64,000 nt of DNA from Mycolicibacterium sp. HK-90. GTDB taxonomy: Bacteria > Actinomycetota > Actinomycetes > Mycobacteriales > Mycobacteriaceae. The stretch covers positions 3,410,001 to 3,474,000 of the forward strand of contig NZ_CP129613.1 in NCBI RefSeq assembly GCF_030486405.1. Direction: 5' to 3'. Positions 1 through 8,534 of this stretch are shown here, one piece after another (the stretch's first letter is position 1; each line of letters starts with the position of its first letter). The notes beneath the pieces were generated by a model, which worked only from the letters and a program-made list of their open reading frames with translations, was not told where the DNA came from and ran no database searches. Both the position numbers and the translations under genes were made by a program.

Positions 1-25
1 TAGCCTCACCGCGGTCGAGGTGTTC

Positions 26-41
26 ATCAGCTGGAGCTGAT
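26..41. promoter_or_regulatory. Short inverted repeat upstream of the amidase gene
   Basis: ATCAGCT, a 2-base spacer, then AGCTGAT, a perfect 7-bp-arm repeat about 50 bases before the amidase start. It could be a regulator site or the base of a terminator for a gene left of the window. The rest of bases 1-89 shows nothing else that I can assign. Confidence 0.3.
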
Positions 42-89
42 CCGCATCAGCGCACCTCCAGACATCAGCGATTCTCTGGGTGAGGTGGG

Positions 90-1565
90 ATGGATTCGTC
101 GTCAGCGTTCGCACTCGCAGACACCGATGCGATCGGGCAGGCCGCACTGGCCGCGGCCGGCGAGGTAACCGCCGTCGAGTTGCTCGAAGCGGCGATCACC
201 CGGGTCGAGGCGACGCGGAACCTCAACGCCGTGATCACCGACCTGTTCGAGCGGGCCCGGACCCAGGCGGCGGCCCTCGACGAGTCCGGTGTGCTGCGCA
301 CCGGTCAGGCCGGCCCGCTCGCCGGGGTGCCCTTCCTGCTCAAGGATCTGGGGGCGGCGCTGGCCGGGACCCGCGAAGCGATGGGCTCCCGCGCGTTAAG
401 CGACCATGTGGCAACCGAGTCCGCCTGGACGGTGAACCGCTATCTCGATGCGGGACTCGTGCTGTTCGGCAAGACCAACACCCCGGAATGGGGCAATCAC
501 TGCACCACCGAGCCGTTGCTGTCGGGGCCGACGGTGAACCCCTGGTCGTCGACCGTCACACCGGGTGGCTCCAGCGGCGGTTCGGCGGCGGCCGTCGCCG
601 CCGGGGTGGTGCCCGCGGCATCGGGCGGGGACGGCACCGGCTCCATCCGGGTGCCGGCATCCTGCTGCGGTCTCGTCGGCCTCAAACCGCGCCGCGGACG
701 GTCCTCTTTCGCCCCCGACGGCGGTCACGGGCTCGAGGGCCTGGTGAACAACCACGCCTTGACCCGGACGGTGCGCGACAGCGCGGCGCTGCTCGACGTC
801 ATCGCCGGCGGCGCACCCGGCGACCCCTACGGCGCGGCCGCCCCCGCGGTTTCCTTCTTCGAGTCGGCCGCACAGACCCCGCCGGCGCAACGCATCCTGA
901 TCGCCACGTCGTCACCGTTTCCCACCGACCGGATCGACCCGGAGGTGGTGGCCGCCGTCGAGGCGACCGGTCGACTGCTGGAAGGTCTCGGGCACCGGCT
1001 CACCCCGGGTGCACCCACGATCGACCCGGACGCGGTCGCCGAGGCGATCGCCGTGCTGCACACCGTGAGCAACGCTCAACTGCACGACCTCGCGCAGGCA
1101 CACCTGGGCCGCGCACCGCGCGAGGACGAATTCGAGCCGAGCACCTGGGTGATGGTCCGCGAGGGCTTCACCACCACGGGCCTGGACTATGCCAAGGCGA
1201 TCTCCGCCATCCATGCCGAGACCCGGCGCTTCGCCGCGGGAATGGCGGACCATGACGTGTTGCTGGTGCCGACCCTGCTGACCGGGCCGCCACCGTACGG
1301 ACTGCTGAATCAGCCTCGGGGGACCACCCGCGCCTTTTTCGACGTCGAGTTCGCCACCACCGGGTGGACGGCGCTGGCCAACGTCACCGGTTGGGCCGCG
1401 GTATCCCTGCCCCTGGGCCAGACCGGCGCCGGCCTGCCCATCGGCGTGCAGCTGATGGCACCTGACGAGGGAATCCTGCTCAGCCTGGCCGGCCAGCTCG
1501 AGCAGGCCGCCCCGTGGCGCAGTCGTATTCCGCCCCGATGGGTGGCCGGTACCACCACGATGTAA
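90..1565 (+). CDS. Amidase (amidase signature family)
   Basis: This 491-residue protein belongs to the amidase signature family, serine hydrolases that cleave amide bonds to release ammonia or an amine. The Ser-cisSer-Lys triad is visible: Lys85 in FLLKDL, Ser161 in the glycine/serine loop GGSSGGS (159-165) and Ser185 in [10 protein letters not shown]. The length matches the family. ATG at 90 follows a GGTGAGG-type ribosome site. The natural substrate cannot be read from sequence; mycobacterial paralogues are mostly annotated generically as amidases. The aldolase gene follows about 110 bases downstream on the same strand but with its own ribosome site, so an operon is possible, not shown. Confidence 0.93.
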   Translation: MDSSSAFALADTDAIGQAALAAAGEVTAVELLEAAITRVEATRNLNAVITDLFERARTQAAALDESGVLRTGQAGPLAGVPFLLKDLGAALAGTREAMGSRALSDHVATESAWTVNRYLDAGLVLFGKTNTPEWGNHCTTEPLLSGPTVNPWSSTVTPGGSSGGSAAAVAAGVVPAASGGDGTGSIRVPASCCGLVGLKPRRGRSSFAPDGGHGLEGLVNNHALTRTVRDSAALLDVIAGGAPGDPYGAAAPAVSFFESAAQTPPAQRILIATSSPFPTDRIDPEVVAAVEATGRLLEGLGHRLTPGAPTIDPDAVAEAIAVLHTVSNAQLHDLAQAHLGRAPREDEFEPSTWVMVREGFTTTGLDYAKAISAIHAETRRFAAGMADHDVLLVPTLLTGPPPYGLLNQPRGTTRAFFDVEFATTGWTALANVTGWAAVSLPLGQTGAGLPIGVQLMAPDEGILLSLAGQLEQAAPWRSRIPPRWVAGTTTM

Positions 1566-1674
1566 CCGACGAATATCCTCTGAGGCGAACCGCGTGCCAT
1601 CGGCCCGTTCACCGGGCCACGCCTCAGCAGCACAACAACAGCAGGACGCTGTCTTCAAAGGAGTAGACAACCTC

Positions 1675-2568
1675 ATGGTGAATCAGCAGCAGGCCGACAA
1701 GATGACCACGGGCAAGGGCTTCATCGCCGCGCTCGACCAGAGCGGTGGCTCGACCCCCAAGGCCCTGCGTCTCTACGGGGTCGAAGAGAGCGCCTACTCC
1801 TCCGAGGAGGAGATGTTCGACCTGATCCATCAGATGCGCTCACGCATCATCACCTCGCCGTCGTTCGGCGGTGACCGGGTGCTGGCCGCGATCCTGTTCG
1901 AGCAGACCATGGACCGTTCCATCGACGGCAAGCCCACGGCGACCTATCTGTGGGAGGACAAGGGAGTCGTGCCGCTGCTCAAGATCGACAAGGGCCTGGC
2001 CGACGTCGCGGACGGCGTGCAGGTCATGAAGCCCATGCCGGGCCTGGACGACCTGCTGGCCCGCGGGGCGAAGAGCGGCATCTTCGGCACCAAGGAGCGT
2101 TCGGTGATCGGCGCGGCCAACCCGGACGGTGTTGCCGCCGTGGTGGCCCAGCAGTTCGAGGTGGCCAAGCAGGTCCTGTCGCACGGACTGATCCCGATCA
2201 TCGAGCCCGAGGTCACCATCTCCATCGCGGACAAGGCCGAAGCCGAGGACCTGCTCCGCGACGAGATCACCAAGAACCTGGACGCCCTGCCCGCCGACCA
2301 GAAGGTCATGCTCAAGCTGACCCTGCCGACCGTGGCGAACCACTACCAGTCGCTGGTCGAGCATCCGAAGGTGATGCGGGTCGTCGCACTGTCCGGTGGC
2401 TACTCCCGCGACGAGGCCAACAAGCTGCTCGCCGAGAACACCGGCGTGATCGCCAGCTTCAGCCGCGCACTGACCGAGGGGCTGTCGGCCCAGCAGAGCG
2501 ACGACGAGTTCAACGCGACGCTGGACAAGTCGATCCAGTCGATCTACAACGCGTCCGTCGCGGGCTAG
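1675..2568 (+). CDS. fda: Fructose-bisphosphate aldolase, class I
   Basis: Class I (Schiff-base) fructose-1,6-bisphosphate aldolase of the bacterial type, interconverting fructose-1,6-bisphosphate with dihydroxyacetone phosphate and glyceraldehyde-3-phosphate in glycolysis/gluconeogenesis without metal. The 297-residue protein opens with the characteristic [20 protein letters not shown] stretch and keeps GGSTPKAL, and the later IIEPEV and KLTLP strands typical of the barrel. An in-frame start at 1594 exists, but AAAGGAG at about 1657-1663 lies just before ATG 1675 and homologues begin there. Mycobacteria usually also carry a class II zinc enzyme (Fba), so this copy is probably auxiliary. Confidence 0.93.
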   Translation: MVNQQQADKMTTGKGFIAALDQSGGSTPKALRLYGVEESAYSSEEEMFDLIHQMRSRIITSPSFGGDRVLAAILFEQTMDRSIDGKPTATYLWEDKGVVPLLKIDKGLADVADGVQVMKPMPGLDDLLARGAKSGIFGTKERSVIGAANPDGVAAVVAQQFEVAKQVLSHGLIPIIEPEVTISIADKAEAEDLLRDEITKNLDALPADQKVMLKLTLPTVANHYQSLVEHPKVMRVVALSGGYSRDEANKLLAENTGVIASFSRALTEGLSAQQSDDEFNATLDKSIQSIYNASVAG

Positions 2569-2592
2569 TCGCGGACCCGGCAGCGTACGCAG

Positions 2593-3507
2593 ATGGTCAT
2601 CCCGATCGATCGCCCCAAACTCGAGGGCAATGTCGCCGTCGGCAACGGCCGTCAACTCGGATTCGCCGAGTTCGGTGACCCGCAGGGCCGGGCGGTCTTC
2701 TGGCTGCACGGCACCCCGGGTGCCCGCCGGCAGATCCCGACCGAGGCCCGGGTCTACGCCGAACGAAACCACATCCGGTTGATCGGGGTGGACCGGCCCG
2801 GTATCGGGTCATCCACCCCGCACCAGTACGACCGGGTACTGGATTTCGGTGACGATCTGCGCACCATCGCCGACACGCTGGGCATCGACAAGCTCGCCGT
2901 CATCGGTCTGTCCGGTGGCGGGCCCTACACGCTGGCCACCGCGGCCGCCATGCCCGACCGGGTGATGGCGGCCGGGGTGCTCGGCGGGGTGGCGCCGATG
3001 ATCGGGCCCGACGCGATCAGCAGTCCGCTGATGCAGCTGGGTGCGGTGGTCGCCCCGGTGCTGCAGGTGGCGGGTGCGCCGATCCGGTTGGTCGCCTCCG
3101 GTCTGATCCGGCTGATCCGGCCGGTCGCCTCCCCCGCCTTGGAGATCTATGCGCGGATCTCGCCCGAAGGTGACCGCCGCATGCTCGGCCGCCCCGAGTT
3201 CAAGGCGATGTTCCTCGACGATCTGCTCAACGGCAGCCGCAAGCAACTCGCCGCCCCGTTCTACGACATCGTGGTGTTCGAGCGGGACTGGGGCTTCCGT
3301 CTCGACGAGGTCAAGGTCCCGGTGCACTGGTGGCACGGCGACCACGACCACATCGTGCCGTTCGCCCATGGCCAGCACGTGGTCTCCCGGCTGCCCGACG
3401 CGGTGATGACCGAACTGCCGTATGAGAGTCACCTCGGTGGGCTGGGCTGCGCCGAGGAGATCATGGGCACGATGATCTCGACGTGGGACAAGGCCAAAAC
3501 GGACTGA
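2593..3507 (+). CDS. Alpha/beta hydrolase
   Basis: A 304-residue alpha/beta-hydrolase-fold enzyme. The oxyanion motif HGTPG is at 39-43 and the nucleophile elbow GLSGGG puts the catalytic serine at about 107. The charge-relay histidine is probably in the ESHLGGLG segment near the C terminus and the acid in HGDHDH. There is a long cap insertion (about 140-215) between core strands. It starts 24 bases after the aldolase stop on the same strand. The substrate is unknown; proteins of this type in mycobacteria are annotated as esterases or epoxide-hydrolase-like. Confidence 0.85.
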   Translation: MVIPIDRPKLEGNVAVGNGRQLGFAEFGDPQGRAVFWLHGTPGARRQIPTEARVYAERNHIRLIGVDRPGIGSSTPHQYDRVLDFGDDLRTIADTLGIDKLAVIGLSGGGPYTLATAAAMPDRVMAAGVLGGVAPMIGPDAISSPLMQLGAVVAPVLQVAGAPIRLVASGLIRLIRPVASPALEIYARISPEGDRRMLGRPEFKAMFLDDLLNGSRKQLAAPFYDIVVFERDWGFRLDEVKVPVHWWHGDHDHIVPFAHGQHVVSRLPDAVMTELPYESHLGGLGCAEEIMGTMISTWDKAKTD

Positions 3508-3517
3508 GCTCGCGGGG

Positions 3518-3548
3518 TTGACCTCAACCATTGTTGAGGGTCGAGGCT
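3518..3548 (+). promoter_or_regulatory. MerR/SoxR-type promoter with operator
   Basis: A -35 hexamer TTGACC (3518-3523) is followed by a perfect repeat CCTCAAC-CATT-GTTGAGG (3522-3539). Nineteen bases after the -35 lies a weak -10 (GAGGCT, 3543-3548), which would put transcription start on the A of the ATG at 3555. A stretched 19-bp spacer filled by a dyad is the hallmark of MerR-family promoters, and the SoxR box is CCTCAAG-N4-CTTGAGG. No MerR gene is in the window. Regulation by such a protein is inferred. Confidence 0.6.
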
Positions 3549-3554
3549 GGAGAC

Positions 3555-4202
3555 ATGACAACCTCGATGACTCAGATCCGGGCCGACCTCTGGGAAACAC
3601 GCACCGACACACCGTTTCCGGGGTTGACCACCCATGCCTATCTGTGGACCGCCCACGACCACAACGCGCTGTTCTACTGCCCGGCCGGGGACGCCGACTT
3701 CACCGCCATCGATTCGCTCGGCGGCGTCGACGACCAGTACCTGTCACACCAGGACGAGGCCGGGCCCATGCTCGCCAGGGTCGGCGAGCGGTTCGGTTCC
3801 CGACTGCACGCACCCGCCGCCGAACGCGACACGATCGGACGACACCGCCACATCGACGTCGCGCTGACCACCCGGCACGTCGACGACCGCGGCGTCGAGG
3901 TGATACCCACGCCGGGTCACACCCCGGGAAGCACCTGCTACCTGGTCGAGGGCGCCGAGGGACGCTATCTGTTCACCGGGGACACTATGTTCGTCGACGG
4001 CGAGGGGCGATGGTCGACGTTCGTGATCCCCGGGGTCGGCGACGCCGCGGCGATGGCCGACAGCGTGCGCCTGTTGGCGACCCTGGAGCCCGACGTCGTC
4101 ATCTCCAGCGCGTTCGTGGGCCGTGCCGTCACAGCGGTCGACGAGCGGACCTGGCCCACCTGCATCGACGAGGCGTTGCGGTCGATCCCGGTGCCCCGGT
4201 GA
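3555..4202 (+). CDS. Metallo-beta-lactamase-fold protein, degenerate metal site
   Basis: A 215-residue protein with the metallo-hydrolase fold. The second half keeps the family landmarks PTPGHTPGST and the Asp in FTGDTMF, but the usual HxHxDH metal loop is replaced by SHQDEAG, so the two-zinc site is incomplete. It may bind one metal, be a non-hydrolytic relative, or act by another mechanism. ATG 3555 is chosen over the upstream in-frame TTG 3531 because the inferred promoter would start the transcript at 3555. It is probably a single-gene unit controlled by the MerR-like site directly upstream. Confidence 0.75.
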   Translation: MTTSMTQIRADLWETRTDTPFPGLTTHAYLWTAHDHNALFYCPAGDADFTAIDSLGGVDDQYLSHQDEAGPMLARVGERFGSRLHAPAAERDTIGRHRHIDVALTTRHVDDRGVEVIPTPGHTPGSTCYLVEGAEGRYLFTGDTMFVDGEGRWSTFVIPGVGDAAAMADSVRLLATLEPDVVISSAFVGRAVTAVDERTWPTCIDEALRSIPVPR

Positions 4203-4304
4203 CGGTCATGGCAATGTCGAGTAGCGGACTACGCTAGGCCGGCTCCGCCCCGGTTCCGATACTTCGAACAACTGGCGATGTGCCAGCGGATCCGGAGGTC
4301 GGCA

Positions 4305-5690
4305 ATGGCAACGATCGGCGAGCACGCGGTGGTGCTGGGCGCAAGCATGGGCGGCCTGCTGGCCGGCCGGGTCTTGTCCGACTACTTCGACAACGTCACC
4401 CTCGTCGAGCGCGACGTACTGCCCGACAGTCCGGCGCAACGGCGAGGCGTGCCGCAGGGTAGGCATGCCCACGGGCTGCTCAGCGGTGGGCTCCAGGCGC
4501 TGGCCCGGTTGTTTCCCGGACTCCCCGAGGAACTGGCCGCCGACGGCGCCACGGTGCTCGCCGGGACGGATCTGTCGCTGGTCTCGTTGACGCTGGGCGG
4601 TCACACGCTCTCTCTCGACGGAGAGCCGTCGAAACCGATCGAGTCATACCTGGCCAGCAGGCCGTTCCTGGAGGCGCATGTTCGGGACCGCGTGCGCGCC
4701 ATCGACAACGTCCACATCCTCGACGGCCACGATGCCGTCGAATTGCTGATGGATGACACCCGGCGGGTGACCAGCGTCCTGGTGGCCGATCGCAACGGCG
4801 GTCCCGGACGGGCGATCGCCGCCGACCTGATCGTCGATGCCATGGGCCGTGCCGGGCGGACACCGGCGTTCCTGGAGAGCGCGGGGTTCGGACGGCCGGC
4901 CGAAGACCGGATCGCAGTGGCGGTGGCGTACTCCAGCCAGCTGTTGCGCTTCGCCGGAAATACTCCTCGCGATCGGCTCACCCTCGTCGGACCGGTACCC
5001 GAAAGACCATACGGGGGTTCGTTGTTCGCGTACGAGGACGACACCTGGCTGCTCACCACCGCCGGGATGAACGGCCATGAACCTCCCGGTGACCTGCCCG
5101 GGATGATCGACTTTGTCGCGGAGTTCATGGCGCCGGAACTGGTCGAGTCGTTGCGCGGCGCTCAACCGCTGGGTCCGGTGGCCACCTTCCGCTACCCGGC
5201 CAGTGTGCGCCGACGCTATGAGCGCATGGTCCGCTTCCCGGACGGCCTGCTGGTGTTCGGCGACGCCATCTGCAGCTTCAATCCGGTGTACGGCCAAGGT
5301 ATGTCGGTGGCAGCGCTGGAGGCGCTCGCGTTGCGTGACTGCCTGGACCGTGGAGCCGACGACCTGGGGCGCCGCTTCCTGCGGGCAGCGGCCGGCTGCA
5401 CCAACACGGCATGGCAGATGGCGTCCGGCGCCGATCTGGCCCTACCGGAGATCCCCGGGCGCCGGCCGGCCTCGATCCGGGTCTCCAACTGGTACACCCA
5501 GCGGGTCCTCACCGCAGCCGAGGACGATCCGGTGGTCACCGAGGCGTTCTTCCGGGTGATGAACCTGGTCGATCCGCCCAGTCGGCTGCTGCATCCGTCG
5601 ATCGTGCGTCGGGTGGCACTCGGCGCCTCCCGACGCCGCCGCTCGGGGCAGCCCGCCCACGCGAAACCCGCGGTCGCGGTGCCCCACTGA
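4305..5690 (+). CDS. FAD-dependent monooxygenase / squalene-epoxidase-like oxidoreductase
   Basis: A 461-residue flavoprotein of the p-hydroxybenzoate-hydroxylase superfamily. The N-terminal FAD dinucleotide motif reads VVLGASMGGLLAG, followed by the second FAD region near GRAGRTPAF and the conserved FGDAICSFNPVYGQG, which contacts FAD ribitol. GGAGG (4294-4298) precedes ATG 4305, so the in-frame upstream ATG at 4278 is unlikely. It converges on cinA with only 11 bases between stops. The substrate is unknown; related mycobacterial proteins are annotated as FAD-binding or geranylgeranyl-reductase-like monooxygenases. Confidence 0.82.
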   Translation: MATIGEHAVVLGASMGGLLAGRVLSDYFDNVTLVERDVLPDSPAQRRGVPQGRHAHGLLSGGLQALARLFPGLPEELAADGATVLAGTDLSLVSLTLGGHTLSLDGEPSKPIESYLASRPFLEAHVRDRVRAIDNVHILDGHDAVELLMDDTRRVTSVLVADRNGGPGRAIAADLIVDAMGRAGRTPAFLESAGFGRPAEDRIAVAVAYSSQLLRFAGNTPRDRLTLVGPVPERPYGGSLFAYEDDTWLLTTAGMNGHEPPGDLPGMIDFVAEFMAPELVESLRGAQPLGPVATFRYPASVRRRYERMVRFPDGLLVFGDAICSFNPVYGQGMSVAALEALALRDCLDRGADDLGRRFLRAAAGCTNTAWQMASGADLALPEIPGRRPASIRVSNWYTQRVLTAAEDDPVVTEAFFRVMNLVDPPSRLLHPSIVRRVALGASRRRRSGQPAHAKPAVAVPH

Positions 5691-5701
5691 GGTTTTCGCG
5701 G

Positions 5702-6970
5702 TCAGGCACCGGATTCGACGAGGGCCCGGCGCAGCAGGTGCATCGCCACCGTGGTGGCGCGCTCCCGGATATCGGACCGGTTGCCCGGTAGCCGGATCGT
5801 GCGGGTGATCGCCGCGGACCCGGCCCGGACCGCGAAGCACACGGTGCCGACCGGCTTCTCATCGGTGCCGCCACCCGGCCCGGCGATACCGCTGATGGCC
5901 ACCGCGGTGTCGGCACCGAAATGGTGCAGCGCGCCGGTCACCATCGCCTCGGCCACCGGCTCGGACACCGCGCCGTACTCGGTGATGAGAACCGGGTCCA
6001 CGTTCAGCATCTCGGCCTTGGACTCGTTCGCGTAGGCGACCACCCCACCGGCAAGGTAATCCGAACAGCCCGGGATATCGGCGAGCCGGGCGGCCAGCAG
6101 CCCGGCCGTACAGGACTCGGCGGTGGCGATCCGCCGCCCGGCCAACAGGCCGGCCACCTGCTCGTCCACGGTCGACCCGTCCTCGGAGTACAGCGTGGCC
6201 GCGTGCCGATCCCGCAGCAGATCCACCAGGTCCCGGTAGGTACCTGCGGCATCGGGCTCATATCGGGTGACGATTTCAAGCTCGCCGCGGCGCAGGCATG
6301 TGGTGATCTCCAGGGCGTCGAAGCCCGCCACCACGGCTTCGGCGTCACGCAAGGTCTCGGCCAGACCGGACTCGGCCAGGCCGAACATCCGGATCGTGTC
6401 CTGCCGGTATCGGGTGCGACCCGAGATCGCCTGCTGCACAGCCTCGGTCGCGACGGCGGTGTGCCACATCGGTTGCAGCTCACGCGGCGGGCCGGGCAGC
6501 ACCACCACCGTCGGTTCGGCCGCCACCACCACGCCGGGGGCGGTGCCGACCGGCGGGAGTACCTCCGCGCCGACCGGCACCAGGGCCTGCTTGCGGTTGG
6601 CCGCACGCACCGCATCGAAATCCACGCTCGGACGCTCACCCATCAGGTTGCGCAGGATGTCCGCGATGCGCTCCTCCATCGCCACGTCGAGGACCAGTTC
6701 CCGACCGCAGAACGCCGCGACCGTCGCCACGGTGAGATCGTCGGCGGTCGGCCCGAGCCCACCGCTCGTGACGATCAGATCCACCCCCTCGGCGGCCAGG
6801 AATTGCAGTTGCGCCGTGATGTCGGCCGGGCGGTCCCCGCAGATCGTGATGTGCGCGAGTTCCACTCCGAGCTCGAGGAGCTGGTCGGCCAGCCACGGCC
6901 CGTTGCGGTCCTGGACCCGGCCGGTGAGGACCTCTGTTCCGGTAACGACGATGCCTGCGCGTGCGCTCAC
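5702..6970 (-). CDS. cinA: CinA family nicotinamide-nucleotide amidohydrolase/pyrophosphatase
   Basis: A 422-residue CinA. The N-terminal MoCF/COG1058 domain (about 1-170) carries [14 protein letters not shown] and the C-terminal deamidase domain (about 260-420) carries [15 protein letters not shown] and [11 protein letters not shown]. CinA proteins hydrolyse ADP-ribose and deamidate nicotinamide mononucleotide, recycling pyridine nucleotides; in mycobacteria CinA has also been linked to drug tolerance by cleaving NAD-drug adducts. I use GTG 6970 because the mycobacterial protein begins [16 protein letters not shown]. It lies 34 bases downstream of eis on the same strand and may be co-transcribed with it. 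Confidence 0.95.
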   Translation of the reverse strand: MSARAGIVVTGTEVLTGRVQDRNGPWLADQLLELGVELAHITICGDRPADITAQLQFLAAEGVDLIVTSGGLGPTADDLTVATVAAFCGRELVLDVAMEERIADILRNLMGERPSVDFDAVRAANRKQALVPVGAEVLPPVGTAPGVVVAAEPTVVVLPGPPRELQPMWHTAVATEAVQQAISGRTRYRQDTIRMFGLAESGLAETLRDAEAVVAGFDALEITTCLRRGELEIVTRYEPDAAGTYRDLVDLLRDRHAATLYSEDGSTVDEQVAGLLAGRRIATAESCTAGLLAARLADIPGCSDYLAGGVVAYANESKAEMLNVDPVLITEYGAVSEPVAEAMVTGALHHFGADTAVAISGIAGPGGGTDEKPVGTVCFAVRAGSAAITRTIRLPGNRSDIRERATTVAMHLLRRALVESGA

Positions 6971-7004
6971 GACGTGAACACTACGCAGCACGACGGCCTC
7001 CGGC

Positions 7005-8243
7005 TCAGAAGCCGTAGCCCAATTCGGCCGGAACGTCGGAGGCGAAGGCGGTGCCCAGCCGGCGCACCAGCTCCGGGTCCTTGCTGCGCAACCGGTTTGC
7101 CGCGACGAATGCCTCTGGGCGGTGGCTGCCGAGGTACAGGCTGCCGAGCACGTCGAGGTCGAGTTCGACATCGGCCGGCGCGTCGGTGCGTGTGCATTGC
7201 GCGCGGCCACCCTGAATCCGCAGGGCGAACCGTCCGCCGTCCCCGCGGAACCCGTCGGCGACGTCCAGCACGGTGTCGAGGTCGGCCTGATACCGCCGAG
7301 CCTCGAGAGCGGCCGGGATGTCCATGATCCGGACCCACAGATCGTCGCTGCTCGACGTCACGCGAACCAGCCGTGGATTGGTCAGCAGGTAAGGCAGCAC
7401 ATCGTCGGGATGCGTCCAGGTGATGACCTTCTCCATCAGGTCCATACCCAGCAGTGCCCGCCACAGCGCGATGTAGGCGTCGGTGGTGACCGCGGTGACC
7501 TCGCGGACGCGCAGCGAGCGGGACTCCTCACCGTGCACCCGGTACAGCACGTAGCCGTCGGGATGCAGGAACGCGAACAGTTCGGAACCGCCCTCGCGGG
7601 TGTTCTCCCGGTCCGCGAGCACGTCGTCCCAGAGAGGCGTCGGGCATACCAGCCCGCCCGGTGTCTGCCGGCGCCAGCGATCGTAGATCTCGGCGAAGGC
7701 ATCGCGGTGCTCGGCGGGTTTGACCAGCCGTACCCCACCGGGATCGGGGACCCCGGCGCGGAACTCGGCGAACCGCCGGTCGATCGACATCTCCTGCACG
7801 GTGGTGGCCGGTCCGTACCCGAACCGGCCGTAGATGCCGCCCTCGCTGGCGGTCAGCGCGGCGATCGGGTACTTCGCGTCGGCGATCCGTTGGTGCAGCT
7901 CGGTGTACATGGAGCGCAGGATCCCGCGCCGCCGGTGCGTGGGGGCGACGGCCACGTAGCTCAGCCCCGCCGTGGGCAACACCGCACCGCCGGGGACCGT
8001 GAGCTGGAGATCGAGGAAGATCGATTGTCCGACGACATCGTCGGCGTCACCGTCGCGCATCACCACGCCGCCGTCGACGGCCACCATCTGCCGCCACACT
8101 TCCATCGATTCCGGATGGCCGATTTCGCCGAATGCGGTGTTGCCGAGCAACGCCATGGCCGACCAGTCGGCGTCGGTGACGTTGTGCAGAGTCAGGGTCG
8201 AATGCGGAGATTTATCGTCGATCACAGAATCCGACGGTGCCAC
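7005..8243 (-). CDS. eis: Eis-type GNAT acetyltransferase
   Basis: A 412-residue homologue of Eis (enhanced intracellular survival), which acetylates amines from acetyl-CoA, including multiple amines of aminoglycosides. The acetyl-CoA loop [14 protein letters not shown] and the following [16 protein letters not shown] match the known protein, and the C-terminal sterol-carrier-like region ends in GYGF, consistent with the conserved terminal carboxylate that acts in catalysis. GTG 8243 gives the longest product; GTG 8225 is an alternative and neither has a clear ribosome site. It lies just after a hairpin ending the preceding minus-strand gene. Confidence 0.9.
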   Translation of the reverse strand: MAPSDSVIDDKSPHSTLTLHNVTDADWSAMALLGNTAFGEIGHPESMEVWRQMVAVDGGVVMRDGDADDVVGQSIFLDLQLTVPGGAVLPTAGLSYVAVAPTHRRRGILRSMYTELHQRIADAKYPIAALTASEGGIYGRFGYGPATTVQEMSIDRRFAEFRAGVPDPGGVRLVKPAEHRDAFAEIYDRWRRQTPGGLVCPTPLWDDVLADRENTREGGSELFAFLHPDGYVLYRVHGEESRSLRVREVTAVTTDAYIALWRALLGMDLMEKVITWTHPDDVLPYLLTNPRLVRVTSSSDDLWVRIMDIPAALEARRYQADLDTVLDVADGFRGDGGRFALRIQGGRAQCTRTDAPADVELDLDVLGSLYLGSHRPEAFVAANRLRSKDPELVRRLGTAFASDVPAELGYGF

Positions 8244-8252
8244 AACAGCAAC

Positions 8253-8289
8253 GACAACCGCGACCGAATTTTCCTGGTCCGCGGTTGTC
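8253..8289 (-). terminator. Hairpin after the 74-residue gene
   Basis: On the minus strand GACAACCGCGGACC, a 10-base AT-rich loop, and GGTCGCGGTTGTC form a stem with one bulge. It lies 11 bases beyond the stop at 8301 and ahead of eis, so it likely ends transcription between the two. It could also fold in the eis 5' region. Confidence 0.5.
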
Positions 8290-8300
8290 CCGTCCCCGGC

Positions 8301-8525
8301 TCAGCGCTTGAGCCAGCCGTTCAGGGTCGCCACCTCGCGGGTGTAGGTGGTCATGATGTCGTCCTGGTACAGCGTCGCCCCGCTGATCGTGTCCTGGCCC
8401 TGCCAGACCACCCTGATCCGGTTCGCGCCGCGCTGGTAGACGTCCACCCGGTCAAGGTCACGGTGCTGCCATCCGCCGCTCTCGGCCAGTTCGCCGACCT
8501 CGTGGCGCACATCGGTTGTGGTCAT
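8301..8525 (-). CDS. Small conserved hypothetical protein
   Basis: A 74-residue protein with no domain I recognise. It is charged and aromatic, without signal peptide or membrane segment, and ends TREVATLNGWLKR. On the minus strand TAGGAT sits 6 bases before the ATG, a typical mycobacterial -10, so the message may be leaderless; that -10 overlaps the stop codon of the upstream glycosidase gene. A hairpin follows the stop. Function unknown. Confidence 0.65.
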   Translation of the reverse strand: MTTTDVRHEVGELAESGGWQHRDLDRVDVYQRGANRIRVVWQGQDTISGATLYQDDIMTTYTREVATLNGWLKR

Positions 8526-8534
8526 CAGCCGATC

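Noticed and set aside
4206..4604. Minus-strand frame opposite the FAD monooxygenase start
   Set aside because: No ribosome site or domain; the plus-strand gene is clearly real over the same bases.
8244..8275. AT-rich AAAATT upstream of eis as a WhiB7 site
   Set aside because: The spacing to a possible -35 (TTGTCG) is about 9 bases instead of about 3, and the sequence lies inside a terminator-like hairpin.
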